From the NCBI GenBank assembly GCA_964576465.1, contig CAZNXE010000112.1, positions 1 through 16,235 of the forward strand: a stretch of DNA of 16,235 nt. The letters run 5' to 3'. A program made the translations under genes and the position numbers. Positions within the stretch are counted from its first letter, which is position 1; the number at the start of each line of letters is the position of its first letter. The notes under the pieces were generated by a model. The model had not been told where the DNA came from. It was given only the letters and a program-made list of their open reading frames with translations, and searched no databases. Below are positions 6,800 through 14,448 of this stretch, piece after piece. Source of the stretch: CAZNXE01 sp964576465 (GTDB taxonomy: Bacteria > Planctomycetota > Planctomycetia > Pirellulales > JAEUIK01).

Positions 6800-8005
6800 T
6801 TACTTCTGCTTGCCGTCCACCACGGGCTCGAAAACCAAGGGGCGTTCCGAGCGGGGATCGACGATTCGAATTGATGTCTTCCCGCTTAGGATATCGTCGA
6901 GCACCTGTCCCACGACCTCGGAGCGCCAACCCTGTGTTAACGAGGGTGGACCCTCATTGCGGCGCCGCTCGCCAAGTCGCTCGGCGATCAGATCGCGGAC
7001 ATCTTCAGCCGTTCCAACGAGACTCGGTGCAACTTGGGCTTGGCGACTGATACTGCCCAGCGCGGTGGACAAAAACTGGCCCAGGGTAGCCGACTGTAGA
7101 TTCGTCTCGCGGCGTTGCGGGCGGGGATAGTCTTTCTCGGGCAGGTCCAGCGCCTTTTGAATGCTCGCCGAGATGCCGGGCAGCATCGATTGCAAACCGC
7201 CGCGGTCCAATCCGCGAATGGCCTTGATATGTTTCACTTCGGCGTCACGCCGTCGAGCCAGTTCGACAATCAAATCGTCGCGCAAGACACGCCGCACCGG
7301 TCGATTGAGTCGGCACGCTTCCGCGTTACGCCATCGCCACAATTCTCGGACGATGGCCAGGTTCTTCGGTGCCAGCCCCGCACTTCCCGAAACGCGGCGC
7401 CAACGACCGTCGCCGCGAGACTCTTCGACCGAATGTTCCCATCGCTGGATCTCGGCCGTCAACCAATCCGTGCGGCCCATTTGTTCGAGGCGATCAGCTA
7501 ATTTGTCGCGAATTGTCTCCAGGTAACGCACGTCGTCAAGCGCGTAATCAATCTGACGATCCGACAGTGGGCGGCGGCGCCAATCCGTGCGGGTCTCGGC
7601 CTTGTGAGGTTTCTTGCCGATGACACGTTCGGTGAGATTGCCATAGCCGGCCGGATATTCATATCCCACCAATCCCGCGGCCAACTGCACATCGAACAGA
7701 TTCGCCGGCCCACATCCTTGGGAGTCGAGACAAAAACAGAGCTCTTCACGACCGGCGTGTACGATCGTTTCATGGCCCGGCTCTACAATCGTCTTCCAAA
7801 AAAGATCGACGTTCTCCATGTCGATGGGATCGATGACGACGAGCTTATCGTCCACGGCGATCTGAATCAGACATAGCTCGGGACGGTAGGTGTTTTCGGA
7901 GACGAACTCGGTATCGAATGCAATTGTCGATGCATCGGCCAGTTCCTCGCAGTACCGCTGCAACTGAGCGTCGGTCTTGATTAGTTCGTAATTCACGCGG
8001 TCCAC
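6800..8005 (-). CDS. rnd: Ribonuclease D (DEDD 3'-5' exonuclease with HRDC domain)
   Basis: RNase D trims the 3' ends of tRNA precursors and other structured RNAs in the cytoplasm. The 401-residue protein has ExoI DTEF (Asp31, Glu33), ExoII HAGREEL (83-89) and ExoIII Tyr154-x3-Asp158, then an HRDC domain at about 212-285 and a helical C-terminal region. In E. coli the ExoII site reads HAGSEDL and Asp85 binds metal; here Glu88 stands in that place, a conservative change that is worth noting. The start is GTG at 8005; another GTG three codons on is equally possible, and neither has a clear Shine-Dalgarno site. The length is somewhat above the E. coli enzyme (375 residues). It stands alone, divergent from mfnB and convergent with the lipoprotein gene. 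Confidence 0.93.
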   Translation of the reverse strand: MDRVNYELIKTDAQLQRYCEELADASTIAFDTEFVSENTYRPELCLIQIAVDDKLVVIDPIDMENVDLFWKTIVEPGHETIVHAGREELCFCLDSQGCGPANLFDVQLAAGLVGYEYPAGYGNLTERVIGKKPHKAETRTDWRRRPLSDRQIDYALDDVRYLETIRDKLADRLEQMGRTDWLTAEIQRWEHSVEESRGDGRWRRVSGSAGLAPKNLAIVRELWRWRNAEACRLNRPVRRVLRDDLIVELARRRDAEVKHIKAIRGLDRGGLQSMLPGISASIQKALDLPEKDYPRPQRRETNLQSATLGQFLSTALGSISRQAQVAPSLVGTAEDVRDLIAERLGERRRNEGPPSLTQGWRSEVVGQVLDDILSGKTSIRIVDPRSERPLVFEPVVDGKQK

Positions 8006-8147
8006 TGTGTCTGGTAGTCGGCGCCAAGAGGAAGCGATAGTTTATCGCAGGGGGCCCGCAGAGGCCAGCATATGAGCCCCAGTCGCCGCTTAACCGCCAG
8101 TTGAGCACGCCTTCGCATCTCGCGTCATGCAAGATTTGAGCCCGCTG

Positions 8148-8156
8148 TGCTACACT
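8148..8156 (+). promoter_or_regulatory. Possible extended -10 promoter for mfnB
   Basis: The sequence TGC-TACACT has the TGn extension and a four-of-six -10 match, about 95 bases before the GTG start. No good -35 is present at 17 bp. The rest of the rnd-mfnB divergent gap (8006-8251) shows nothing else I can support. Confidence 0.3.
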
Positions 8157-8251
8157 TCGCCATCTCCAAAGTGATCAACGCGATGGATTTCACGTTTTTT
8201 TTGCATGATGCGTCGAGATGGGCGTCAGGGTTCGTTAGGAAGGGACAACGG

Positions 8252-8995
8252 GTGACGAAACTGTTGGTCAGTGTGCGAGACGCCGCCGAGGCCCAAACGG
8301 CGCTCGACTCGGGGGTTGATCTGATCGATGTCAAAGAGCCTCGCAAGGGCTCGCTGGGTGCTGCGACAAGCGATGTGATTGCCGAAATTGCCGCCGTGGT
8401 GAGTGACCGCGCGCCGCTTAGCATTGCTTGCGGCGAGTTGCTGGAAACGAATCACACGGCGGAATACTGGTCGACCGACACGCGCCACACGATCAACTTC
8501 GCCAAATTGGGCCTTGCCGACTGTGGTCCTCTGAATGACTGGCCCCAGCGCTGGCGTCGGGTACTTGCCACTTGGCCCTCGTCCGTGGCTCCGGTTGCCG
8601 TCGTCTATGCCGACTGGCGCACGTGCCAGGCACCCTCTCCGGAACTTGTCTTGAAACATGGCTTGTCGCTAGGCTGCCGCGCCGTGCTTGTCGATACGTT
8701 CGACAAAGCTGCCGGGAACCTGCTGACACAGATGACAATCGAGGAACTGGAAACACTCGCAAGCCAAGTCCGAAATCACCGGCTGCTATACGTACTAGCT
8801 GGATCGCTTGACGAAGCGACCATCGAGACCGTTACACCCCTCAAGCCCGACTACATCGCCGTTCGCGGCGCTGTGTGTCGTGGTGGGCGAGAGGGATCGG
8901 TGGACGGCAACAAAATACGGAAGATCAAGTCGCTCTTGTCGCCGCCAAGCAACGTCGAAGCGAACACCTCACTTCATCTGCCTGCCGAACGTTGA
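8252..8995 (+). CDS. mfnB: (5-formylfuran-3-yl)methyl phosphate synthase, MfnB
   Basis: MfnB joins two glyceraldehyde-3-phosphate molecules into the furan precursor of methanofuran, the C1 carrier of methanogens and of H4MPT-dependent formaldehyde oxidation. The 247-residue protein opens KLLVSVRDAAEA and LIDVKEPRKGSLG. With the GTG at 8252 as residue 1, the family's active-site residues fall almost on the published numbering of the Methanocaldococcus enzyme: Asp26 and Lys28 (DVKEP, Schiff-base Lys), Lys85 (FAKLG), and Asp148 and Lys152 (DTFDK). AGGAAGG lies eight bases before this GTG, whereas an ORF start at 8147 adds 35 residues without family similarity. No other C1 or methanofuran gene is in the window, so the gene is isolated here. 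The function assignment is strong by motif, but the pathway in this organism is inferred. Confidence 0.92.
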   Translation: MTKLLVSVRDAAEAQTALDSGVDLIDVKEPRKGSLGAATSDVIAEIAAVVSDRAPLSIACGELLETNHTAEYWSTDTRHTINFAKLGLADCGPLNDWPQRWRRVLATWPSSVAPVAVVYADWRTCQAPSPELVLKHGLSLGCRAVLVDTFDKAAGNLLTQMTIEELETLASQVRNHRLLYVLAGSLDEATIETVTPLKPDYIAVRGAVCRGGREGSVDGNKIRKIKSLLSPPSNVEANTSLHLPAER

Positions 8996-9046
8996 CCGGC
9001 AATGAATCGGGCGGCACGGGACTCCAGTTCCTGCTCGCGGTGGCGG

Positions 9047-9997
9047 CTACTTCTTTGGCAGCGGGTGCAGTTCGAGTCGGCGGATAATGACTTCGGCGCC
9101 TTCGCTTTGGATGAGAATCTTGCCGTGTGAGGGGAACGCGGCGAAGCCCTCATTGACGATTTTACCGTTGACTTTGGCCACAATGTGGTCACCGTCGCAG
9201 ATCACGTCGGCACGGGTCCACTCGCCGAGCGGGCTTTCGACATCGTCGCGTCCGCGGAACCCGATCGTGTCGGTCCAGTCGGGATCACGACCATACCAGT
9301 TGATGCGACCGCTGCTGAAGGTTTGACGCTCGCCACCTTTGTGCCACACGGTTTCGCCGTCGCGGTCTTTGGTCACTTCGCAGGTTAGCGACATCGGAAC
9401 GGGTGAATCATCGGCATATTTTCCACCGACCACCAACAGATCGCCGATCCCGCCCTCGATGATTTGGTATTCAATCGACGCCATCCAAGTTCCCTGGTTC
9501 CCGTCGGGTCCGGCACAGTGCAGGAGAATGCCCGAATCGCGGGCGCGGTCGATGCGCGGCTCCCAAGTTTTTTCGCCGAGCTTGAACTCCGCGACCAAAT
9601 GATAGTCGCGATAGGCTTCCTTGGTGGCGATGTAGCCGTACTTCTCGCCCGAGATTCGCAACATGCCGTCGACGACGGTGAATACTTTCTTGGGGTCTTC
9701 GTATTTCGTTTCTGTTAGATAGACGTAGAGTCCGTCGAGATTCTTGCCATTGAACAGCTCGATCACCTTGTCACCAGGCTGCCGAACCGTCGGAGAGACC
9801 TGTTCCACGACCAATTTACGCGGTTCTTCGGCGCATGCCTGACCGACGAGACATGCAACGATGACCATTCCGTAGGTCAGGCTGTGCCTGACGAGCCGCA
9901 CGGTTCGCCATGACTTTCGTCCGTCGTCAGGCACAGCCTGACCTACAGCGGTTGGAATGGTAACGGGCTTTATGGGCAGGATTCTCAGAAGGTTCAT
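9047..9997 (-). CDS. Secreted DUF1080 (3-keto-disaccharide hydrolase-like) protein
   Basis: The product is a 316-residue exported protein of the DUF1080 family (PF06439), whose characterised members hydrolyse 3-keto-glycosides in a concanavalin-like beta-sandwich. Typical stretches include KVIELFNGKNLDG (about 79-91), DGMLRI, FKLGEK, DSGILLHC and the terminal GKILIQSEGAEVIIRRLEL. The ATG at 9997 has GGAG about nine bases upstream. The N-terminus is odd: MNLLRILPIKPVTIPTA is followed by 25 residues (18-42) encoded by an inverted repeat, then by hydrophobic MVIVACLVGQACA and cleavage before EEP. Without those residues the leader is a normal signal peptide. A start at codon 44 is possible but has no good Shine-Dalgarno site. 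It follows the 10070-10789 gene by 72 bases on the same strand. Substrate unknown. Confidence 0.88.
   Translation of the reverse strand: MNLLRILPIKPVTIPTAVGQAVPDDGRKSWRTVRLVRHSLTYGMVIVACLVGQACAEEPRKLVVEQVSPTVRQPGDKVIELFNGKNLDGLYVYLTETKYEDPKKVFTVVDGMLRISGEKYGYIATKEAYRDYHLVAEFKLGEKTWEPRIDRARDSGILLHCAGPDGNQGTWMASIEYQIIEGGIGDLLVVGGKYADDSPVPMSLTCEVTKDRDGETVWHKGGERQTFSSGRINWYGRDPDWTDTIGFRGRDDVESPLGEWTRADVICDGDHIVAKVNGKIVNEGFAAFPSHGKILIQSEGAEVIIRRLELHPLPKK
9872..9946. repeat. REP-like inverted doublet (BIME-like), inside a coding region
   Basis: Two perfect 23-base inverted arms (9872-9894 and 9924-9946) surround a 29-base centre. Each arm reads GTAGG from its outer end and then contains its own hairpin, TCAGGC-TGT-GCCTGA. 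GTAG at the base of a small hairpin and paired inverted units are the hallmarks of REP/BIME elements moved by RAYT Y1 transposases. The element is 75 bases long and falls exactly on codon boundaries 18-42 of the DUF1080 gene, adding VGQAVPDDG through RHSLTY. No target duplication is visible. The REP class is inferred from structure; genome copy number was not checked. Confidence 0.75.
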
Positions 9998-10043
9998 GCA
10001 ATCGTCTCCGGTGTCAATAATAATCAGAGTGAGACGCCGATCA

Positions 10044-10058
10044 TCGTACTTGGTACGA
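10044..10058 (-). repeat. Small inverted repeat between two minus-strand genes
   Basis: TCGTAC (10044-10049) pairs with GTACGA (10053-10058) around a three-base centre, 11 bases beyond the stop of the 10070-10789 gene. An outer CGCC/GGCG pairing is possible. No T-run follows on the minus strand, so it is more likely an intercistronic hairpin than an intrinsic terminator. Confidence 0.35.
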
Positions 10059-10069
10059 AGGGGCGCCTG

Positions 10070-10789
10070 TCATTCATTGCCAAAAGTATCAGCCCGATCT
10101 TCGGTTCCGTCGTCAAAGGGGCCACGTCGAACTTCCATCGGCCGCCCACCGGGCCATTCCTCCGAGCTTTGCTGAAGCGTCATCAGATACAGCGTGACTT
10201 CGCTCACGAACAGCCCGATCTTTTGCAGCTCTTCGGGTGTCGATCGCTCTTGCCACTTGGCGAACTGATCCTGCCAACGGAACAGCACTCCCAGTTGCTC
10301 TCGATTGCCCTCGCCATCTCCTTCAATCCCCTCGGCTCGGGCTTCAGCACTTTGAATTTCTTCGATGACTTCTTCGTAGGGGATTTTCCAATTGAAGATA
10401 TTGACCATCTCGTCACGCAAGAACTGTCGCTGCTGGTTTTCTTCAGACAGCTCGAAGTAGGCGTCGACCTTGCCAAGGAACCAGATCCGCATCAACTCGG
10501 AGAAGTTCTCCGCGAACCGCTCTTGTTGCTCGTCGTCGAGCGAGTCGATCAATTTCGGCCAATCGATATCGCGGTTGAAGTCCTCTTCCATGCGCCGGGC
10601 CAATCGCCGCTGGAGTGGCAGATCGGCCGCGACGAAGTCGTTTTCGGCCAGCCACAGCAGCACGTCATCCGATGTCCGAAATGGACGTTCCGGCAGACCA
10701 ATTCGCAGCACTTTGACCACCGCTGCCGCCGTGACCGACGTCAGCGCGACCAAAACCACGATTGTGAGAATGCTGCGAATTCGGCCCAT
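10070..10789 (-). CDS. Membrane-anchored hypothetical protein
   Basis: I do not recognise a named family. The 239-residue product begins with a basic stretch (MGRIRS) and one hydrophobic segment (about 7-27), acting as a signal anchor or signal peptide. The rest (about 38-239) is acidic and helical, rich in Glu, Gln and Arg, with stretches such as DDVLLWLAENDF and LIDSLDDEQQERF. No cysteine pairs, enzyme motif or repeat is seen. The residues fit a helical domain outside the cytoplasm. The ATG at 10789 has only a weak ribosome site. The gene lies 72 bases upstream of the DUF1080 gene on the same strand, so co-transcription is possible, and it diverges from the 718-residue protein gene. The opposite-strand frame is a shadow, judged by its unnatural composition. 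Confidence 0.75.
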   Translation of the reverse strand: MGRIRSILTIVVLVALTSVTAAAVVKVLRIGLPERPFRTSDDVLLWLAENDFVAADLPLQRRLARRMEEDFNRDIDWPKLIDSLDDEQQERFAENFSELMRIWFLGKVDAYFELSEENQQRQFLRDEMVNIFNWKIPYEEVIEEIQSAEARAEGIEGDGEGNREQLGVLFRWQDQFAKWQERSTPEELQKIGLFVSEVTLYLMTLQQSSEEWPGGRPMEVRRGPFDDGTEDRADTFGNE

Positions 10790-11028
10790 CGTGACGATGC
10801 ACTCGCTCTTGGTAAGAGATAGTCGTGGAATTCGTCATTCTAACTGCGGGGATGGCCCCGTCGACCCGATCACCCGATGGGCCCCGCGAAAGGCGACCCG
10901 AAGGTGCCCGATGCATGCAAACGCCGCTTCCTCTTGACGGTTTTTGTCGTTCGGGTCACGCTGTAGGCCGTTTTAACCCTGGGGGCAATGGCCCTGGGCA
11001 ACACGCCGACGATCGAGGGGTGCCAAGG

Positions 11029-13185
11029 ATGGTTCCGTCAGGCCTTCTACTTGCGACTTTACTGATCGCGCAAACACAGCCCTCTGGGGCGCCCGCCGAT
11101 CCCACCGCTCTACAGACCGCTCCGTTGGTCTCGGTTCAAGAGAGTTTGGCCGAGGATGCTCCGGAGAAACTAATCGCCGAAGCCATTGAGCCAACCGATC
11201 ACGAGGCGCTGACCGGTCAGCCTGAATCGCTGGTGTCGGTTCTGGCCCGAATGGGCAACGATCGCGGTCGTCAACTTCGGGCGATTGTCGCCTACTGGCA
11301 ACTAGTTTCCGCGGTGGCCGACTATCACTTCCGTCAACATGAGGTTGATTACCTACGTCAACTCGAAGGGTTTGAACCGTCGGCCACGGCCGATGCCGCC
11401 GAAGATCAAACGGCCGGAGATCCTCTTCGGGTTGCGGGGGCCGACGCACGACGTGGGCAGGCTCAGCTTGATGCCATCGTGGCGCAGCATGCCTTGGCCG
11501 CGTGGCTGGGTGCGCCCCCGACGACACCACTCCCGCTGCCCGTCGACCGCCCACATGTAAATGCGTACCGCACCTATTACCAGCAGTTGTTTCCCAATGG
11601 CGGTTCCTTAACACTGCGACGGATCGACGCAACGTTGCCGATACGCCGCCAGGAGATCGCCGTTCGTGCCCGTTGTGTGCGCCGCGCGGAGGAGGCCCTT
11701 CAGTTCGCGGAAACGGCATATGTTTCCGGACGCGGCGCACGAAGACAACTGCTGGAATCGTTGCATCGGCTTAGCAGCGAGAGGGAAATGTTCGTCGAGG
11801 CGGTACGAAAATACAACATCGATATCGGTGAGTATGCCGTGACCGTGGCACGCCCTGGTGCGGCGGCCAGCAACTTGGTCGCCATGATGTTGATCAATCC
11901 CGCGATGCCGCCACAAGCTTCACCAACGCCGGGGTTCAATCCGTCGAGTTCGACCCCCGGCATGGTCCCACAGCCGGGTACGGTTTTCCCAGGCGGATTC
12001 AATCAGCCCGCCACCTACAATGTCCCCCTGGTGCCGGCACGGGGCCGCTTGCCCAACGGCACGCCAGCTCGTTTTGGTGAACCAACCCTAGCGCCTCCAC
12101 AAGCGGCTGCTGAGGTGCCGCAAGCTCTTGAAAACACGACAGCCACCGACTCATCTGGCGACGCACAAGGTTGGCATTCCACGGGCGACGATCCATCGGC
12201 AGGCGATTCAGAAACAGAACCGGGCACGATCCGGATTCCAGACGGGGCCTCGCCAATTCCCACGGGTGAACCAGCAGACCAAGACAATCCGTCGGCCGCT
12301 GGATCGACACCTTCAACCGATACACAGCGAGTGGTCTACTCGCCAGAAAACAGTTCCGCTGAGCCAATCATCGCGCGAACCATGGCGCTCGACACCAGTC
12401 GATATCGCGAGTTAGCACGTCTCTCGCCAAAGGTTCGTGCCCAACGGTTGGCGGAATGGATTGAAGAGGAAACCCCGACAATCAGTTCCGAATCGACTCC
12501 ATCGGCGGAGGACTTGCGCCGTGTGACACTCGCGGATTGCCTTGATGGAAATATGACAGTACGCCGATCCGACGCGGTGGCGTTCTATTGGCACATGTGG
12601 CGTGCGGCCCGCGGCGTGGCAATTCGCACATGGCAAGTCGAGCAGTTGGAAGCACTCACAGCTTCCGCGAAGCCCAACCACGGCTCATCCGATCTCGCCC
12701 AGCGGCACTTACAGACGGCCCTTGAATCGGCCGAGGCCTCTCGTCTCGGAGGAATTGCCGATCTCAAAAGGGCTCGCCTGGAACTGGTGTCCCGGCTGGC
12801 GAATTGGCCACCGAATCTCTTGCCCGCGGGGGCCACGGCACCTCATGCCGGCGGCTACAACCTGAAAGCCTCGACGCAGAGCACTGGGATCTCGAACACG
12901 CGAGAGTTTCATCAACTTATCGACACGATCCCCCGTCGACATGAAATCGTAGTCGATTGCTCGACGGCTGTGATCGACGCCGACGCGGAACGAACTCAGG
13001 CCCTCGCCGCCAACTCAACCAAGCGCGATGTCATTGTGAAGCTCGTCGAGCAACAAGCCGCGGAGGAACTCCGCTTCACCGAAGCAGTGGCCGCATACAA
13101 CACGGAAATCGCCCGATACGTTGACTTGGTGGTGCCAGCAACCGTGCCAACCGACGTGTTTCTCAAGGCCTCGGTGTTGCGCTAG
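11029..13185 (+). CDS. Secreted protein with two related helical halves (TolC-like hairpins?)
   Basis: The 718-residue protein has an uncleaved or short signal (MVPSGLLLATLLIAQTQ), two long helical regions (A about 80-276, B about 512-702) and a Pro/Ser/Thr-rich linker (about 285-440). The halves look homologous: YWQLVSAVADYH versus YWHMWRAARGVA, LPIRRQEIAVRA versus IPRRHEIVVDCS, and FVEAVRKYNIDIGEY versus FTEAVAAYNTEIARY. The YN-x-x-I-x-x-Y ending resembles the helix ends of TolC-type outer-membrane factors, but a beta-barrel part is not evident, so a periplasmic helical protein is the safer call. The ATG at 11029 is chosen over 10825 because AGGGG lies eight bases upstream and the preceding 68 residues look non-coding. 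The 239-base gap before it (10790-11028) shows no firm promoter. Function unknown. Confidence 0.75.
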   Translation: MVPSGLLLATLLIAQTQPSGAPADPTALQTAPLVSVQESLAEDAPEKLIAEAIEPTDHEALTGQPESLVSVLARMGNDRGRQLRAIVAYWQLVSAVADYHFRQHEVDYLRQLEGFEPSATADAAEDQTAGDPLRVAGADARRGQAQLDAIVAQHALAAWLGAPPTTPLPLPVDRPHVNAYRTYYQQLFPNGGSLTLRRIDATLPIRRQEIAVRARCVRRAEEALQFAETAYVSGRGARRQLLESLHRLSSEREMFVEAVRKYNIDIGEYAVTVARPGAAASNLVAMMLINPAMPPQASPTPGFNPSSSTPGMVPQPGTVFPGGFNQPATYNVPLVPARGRLPNGTPARFGEPTLAPPQAAAEVPQALENTTATDSSGDAQGWHSTGDDPSAGDSETEPGTIRIPDGASPIPTGEPADQDNPSAAGSTPSTDTQRVVYSPENSSAEPIIARTMALDTSRYRELARLSPKVRAQRLAEWIEEETPTISSESTPSAEDLRRVTLADCLDGNMTVRRSDAVAFYWHMWRAARGVAIRTWQVEQLEALTASAKPNHGSSDLAQRHLQTALESAEASRLGGIADLKRARLELVSRLANWPPNLLPAGATAPHAGGYNLKASTQSTGISNTREFHQLIDTIPRRHEIVVDCSTAVIDADAERTQALAANSTKRDVIVKLVEQQAAEELRFTEAVAAYNTEIARYVDLVVPATVPTDVFLKASVLR

Positions 13186-13213
13186 GGGCGAGAGTTGTGT
13201 TCGTGGGATAAAG

Positions 13214-13600
13214 TCAGCGGTTCAGCTTCTTCTTAAACCGTTCCATGTCGATCACCGCGCGGACGTGTGTGCCTTTGCCGATGAGTTGTTGATCGTCTCG
13301 GGCTTCGATCGCAAGGGTGATCTGACGACCATCGACCGCGGTGATTTTCGCCGAGGCAGTGACCGTGCTACCGGCGGGGGTGGGAGCCAAATGCTCGAAT
13401 TGGAAGCCCACGCCGACGGATTGTTCGCCGTCGTCGAGATGCGGCTGAATCGCGTTATAGGCGGCGTGCTCCATGAAACTCAGCATCCAAGGGCTGGCAA
13501 GCACCGGCACGAGCCGTGAATCTTGATAGCTGACCAGATGCTGCGAAACGACACGCTGTTTCACGACCGCCGAAATACCTTCGATCAGTGTCTCTTTCAT
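13214..13600 (-). CDS. FlK-like hot-dog acyl-CoA thioesterase
   Basis: This 128-residue protein is of single hot-dog-domain size and hydrolyses an acyl-CoA thioester in the cytoplasm; the substrate is unknown. It matches the fluoroacetyl-CoA thioesterase (FlK) pattern. FlK uses Thr42, Glu50 and His76. Here Ser36 (LASPW), Glu44 (FMEHAA) and His70 (QFEHLAPTPAG) have the same spacings of 8 and 26, with Ser in place of Thr. The Gly-Val-Gly strand before the histidine and the final strand THVRAVID are also typical. The ATG at 13600 has no clear Shine-Dalgarno site. The gene lies 64 bases downstream of the crotonase gene on the same strand, which suggests an acyl-CoA pair. Its 3' end faces the 718-residue protein gene 28 bases away. 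Confidence 0.87.
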   Translation of the reverse strand: MKETLIEGISAVVKQRVVSQHLVSYQDSRLVPVLASPWMLSFMEHAAYNAIQPHLDDGEQSVGVGFQFEHLAPTPAGSTVTASAKITAVDGRQITLAIEARDDQQLIGKGTHVRAVIDMERFKKKLNR

Positions 13601-13664
13601 TTGTTTACTACACCGCTAAGTATTTGAAGAAACCGTGATATGTCCGAATTCGCGGGGGCCAATC

Positions 13665-14438
13665 TCACTTCCCTTTGCTGCGCCGAGACTCGGTGAATGC
13701 TCGCAGTGCGGCTTGGGCTTCGGGCGTGACAAGACAACGCGCGAAGCCTGTCACCGCGGCCCTGTCCCAGGGATCGCCGCGATGGCCAAGCAATTCTCTA
13801 AACATGCGACGCGCTTCGGCGACCATCGTTGGGCTGGCCTCCGCGAGACGTTCGGCGAGCGATTCGGTCGCCGACTGAAGTTGTTCTGGCTGTTCCAGTT
13901 GATCGACAAGCCCAAGCCGTTGTGCTTCGTCGGCTCCAATACCGCCCGGGTTCAGCACCAACTGCTGCGCACGTAACGGTCCGACCCAATCGGCCAGTCG
14001 CGCGAGTCCTGCTGCCGGAAGCCAATGTGCGGCGCTGCGGGGGAAACCGATCTGGGTGCCAACGGCAGCGATACGAAAATCGCAGTAGATCGCCAGTAGG
14101 AAACCGCCCCCCAATGCGTATCCATGCAACGAGGCGACCGTGGGTTTACTCATGTGCTCTAGCCGTGCGAGCACATCGGACAAGGGCCCTTCGACATCGG
14201 CCACGCCGGCAGTGTCTTGCTTGGCCAACTCGTTGAGATCGGCTCCCGCGCAAAACCCACTGCCAGCGCCACGAAGCACGACCGCCCGAACATCAGTCCG
14301 AGAATCTACATCGGCGAGCAGCTCGGCAAACTCCGCCATCATCGCCGCGCTCAAGGCATTACTGGCCTTCGGGCGGTTCAACAGCAGCGTTGCCACGCGA
14401 TCGGTGACGTCACACTCAATCAATTTAGAATCGCTCAT
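13665..14438 (-). CDS. Crotonase-fold (enoyl-CoA hydratase/isomerase family) protein
   Basis: A 257-residue member of the crotonase superfamily, which act on acyl-CoA in the cytoplasm. The CoA and oxyanion-hole elements are present: FCAGADL (62-68) and GYALGGG (106-112). However, the two glutamates used by hydratases (Glu144 and Glu164 in the rat enzyme) correspond to Leu114 (GGGFLLA) and Arg134 (GFPRSAA). It is therefore unlikely to be a simple enoyl-CoA hydratase; an isomerase, hydrolase or other crotonase reaction is possible. The ATG at 14438 is chosen over 14492 because it gives the usual family N-terminus and a promoter sits just upstream. No Shine-Dalgarno site is present. It lies upstream of the thioesterase gene, probably in one transcript. 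Confidence 0.9.
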   Translation of the reverse strand: MSDSKLIECDVTDRVATLLLNRPKASNALSAAMMAEFAELLADVDSRTDVRAVVLRGAGSGFCAGADLNELAKQDTAGVADVEGPLSDVLARLEHMSKPTVASLHGYALGGGFLLAIYCDFRIAAVGTQIGFPRSAAHWLPAAGLARLADWVGPLRAQQLVLNPGGIGADEAQRLGLVDQLEQPEQLQSATESLAERLAEASPTMVAEARRMFRELLGHRGDPWDRAAVTGFARCLVTPEAQAALRAFTESRRSKGK

Positions 14439-14448
14439 CGTAGGGGAG

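Noticed and set aside
9872..9946. CRISPR repeat or tRNA-like fold
   Set aside because: There are only two units, inverted rather than direct, with no array; the GTAGG-hairpin layout fits a REP doublet better.
10013..10018. Minus-strand TTGACA as a -35 box for the DUF1080 gene
   Set aside because: The matching -10 would fall inside the coding region, past the ATG at 9997.
10169..10822. 217-residue plus-strand frame over the minus-strand gene 10070-10789
   Set aside because: Its composition is that of an antisense shadow, whereas the minus-strand frame has a clear N-terminal membrane segment and plausible protein composition.
10825..11028. N-terminal extension of the 718-residue protein
   Set aside because: The extra 68 residues are Arg/Gly/Pro-rich with no signal, while ATG 11029 has AGGGG in place and begins a hydrophobic leader.
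10973..11740. 255-residue minus-strand frame
   Set aside because: Arg- and Pro-heavy antisense shadow of the 718-residue protein; no motif or ribosome site.
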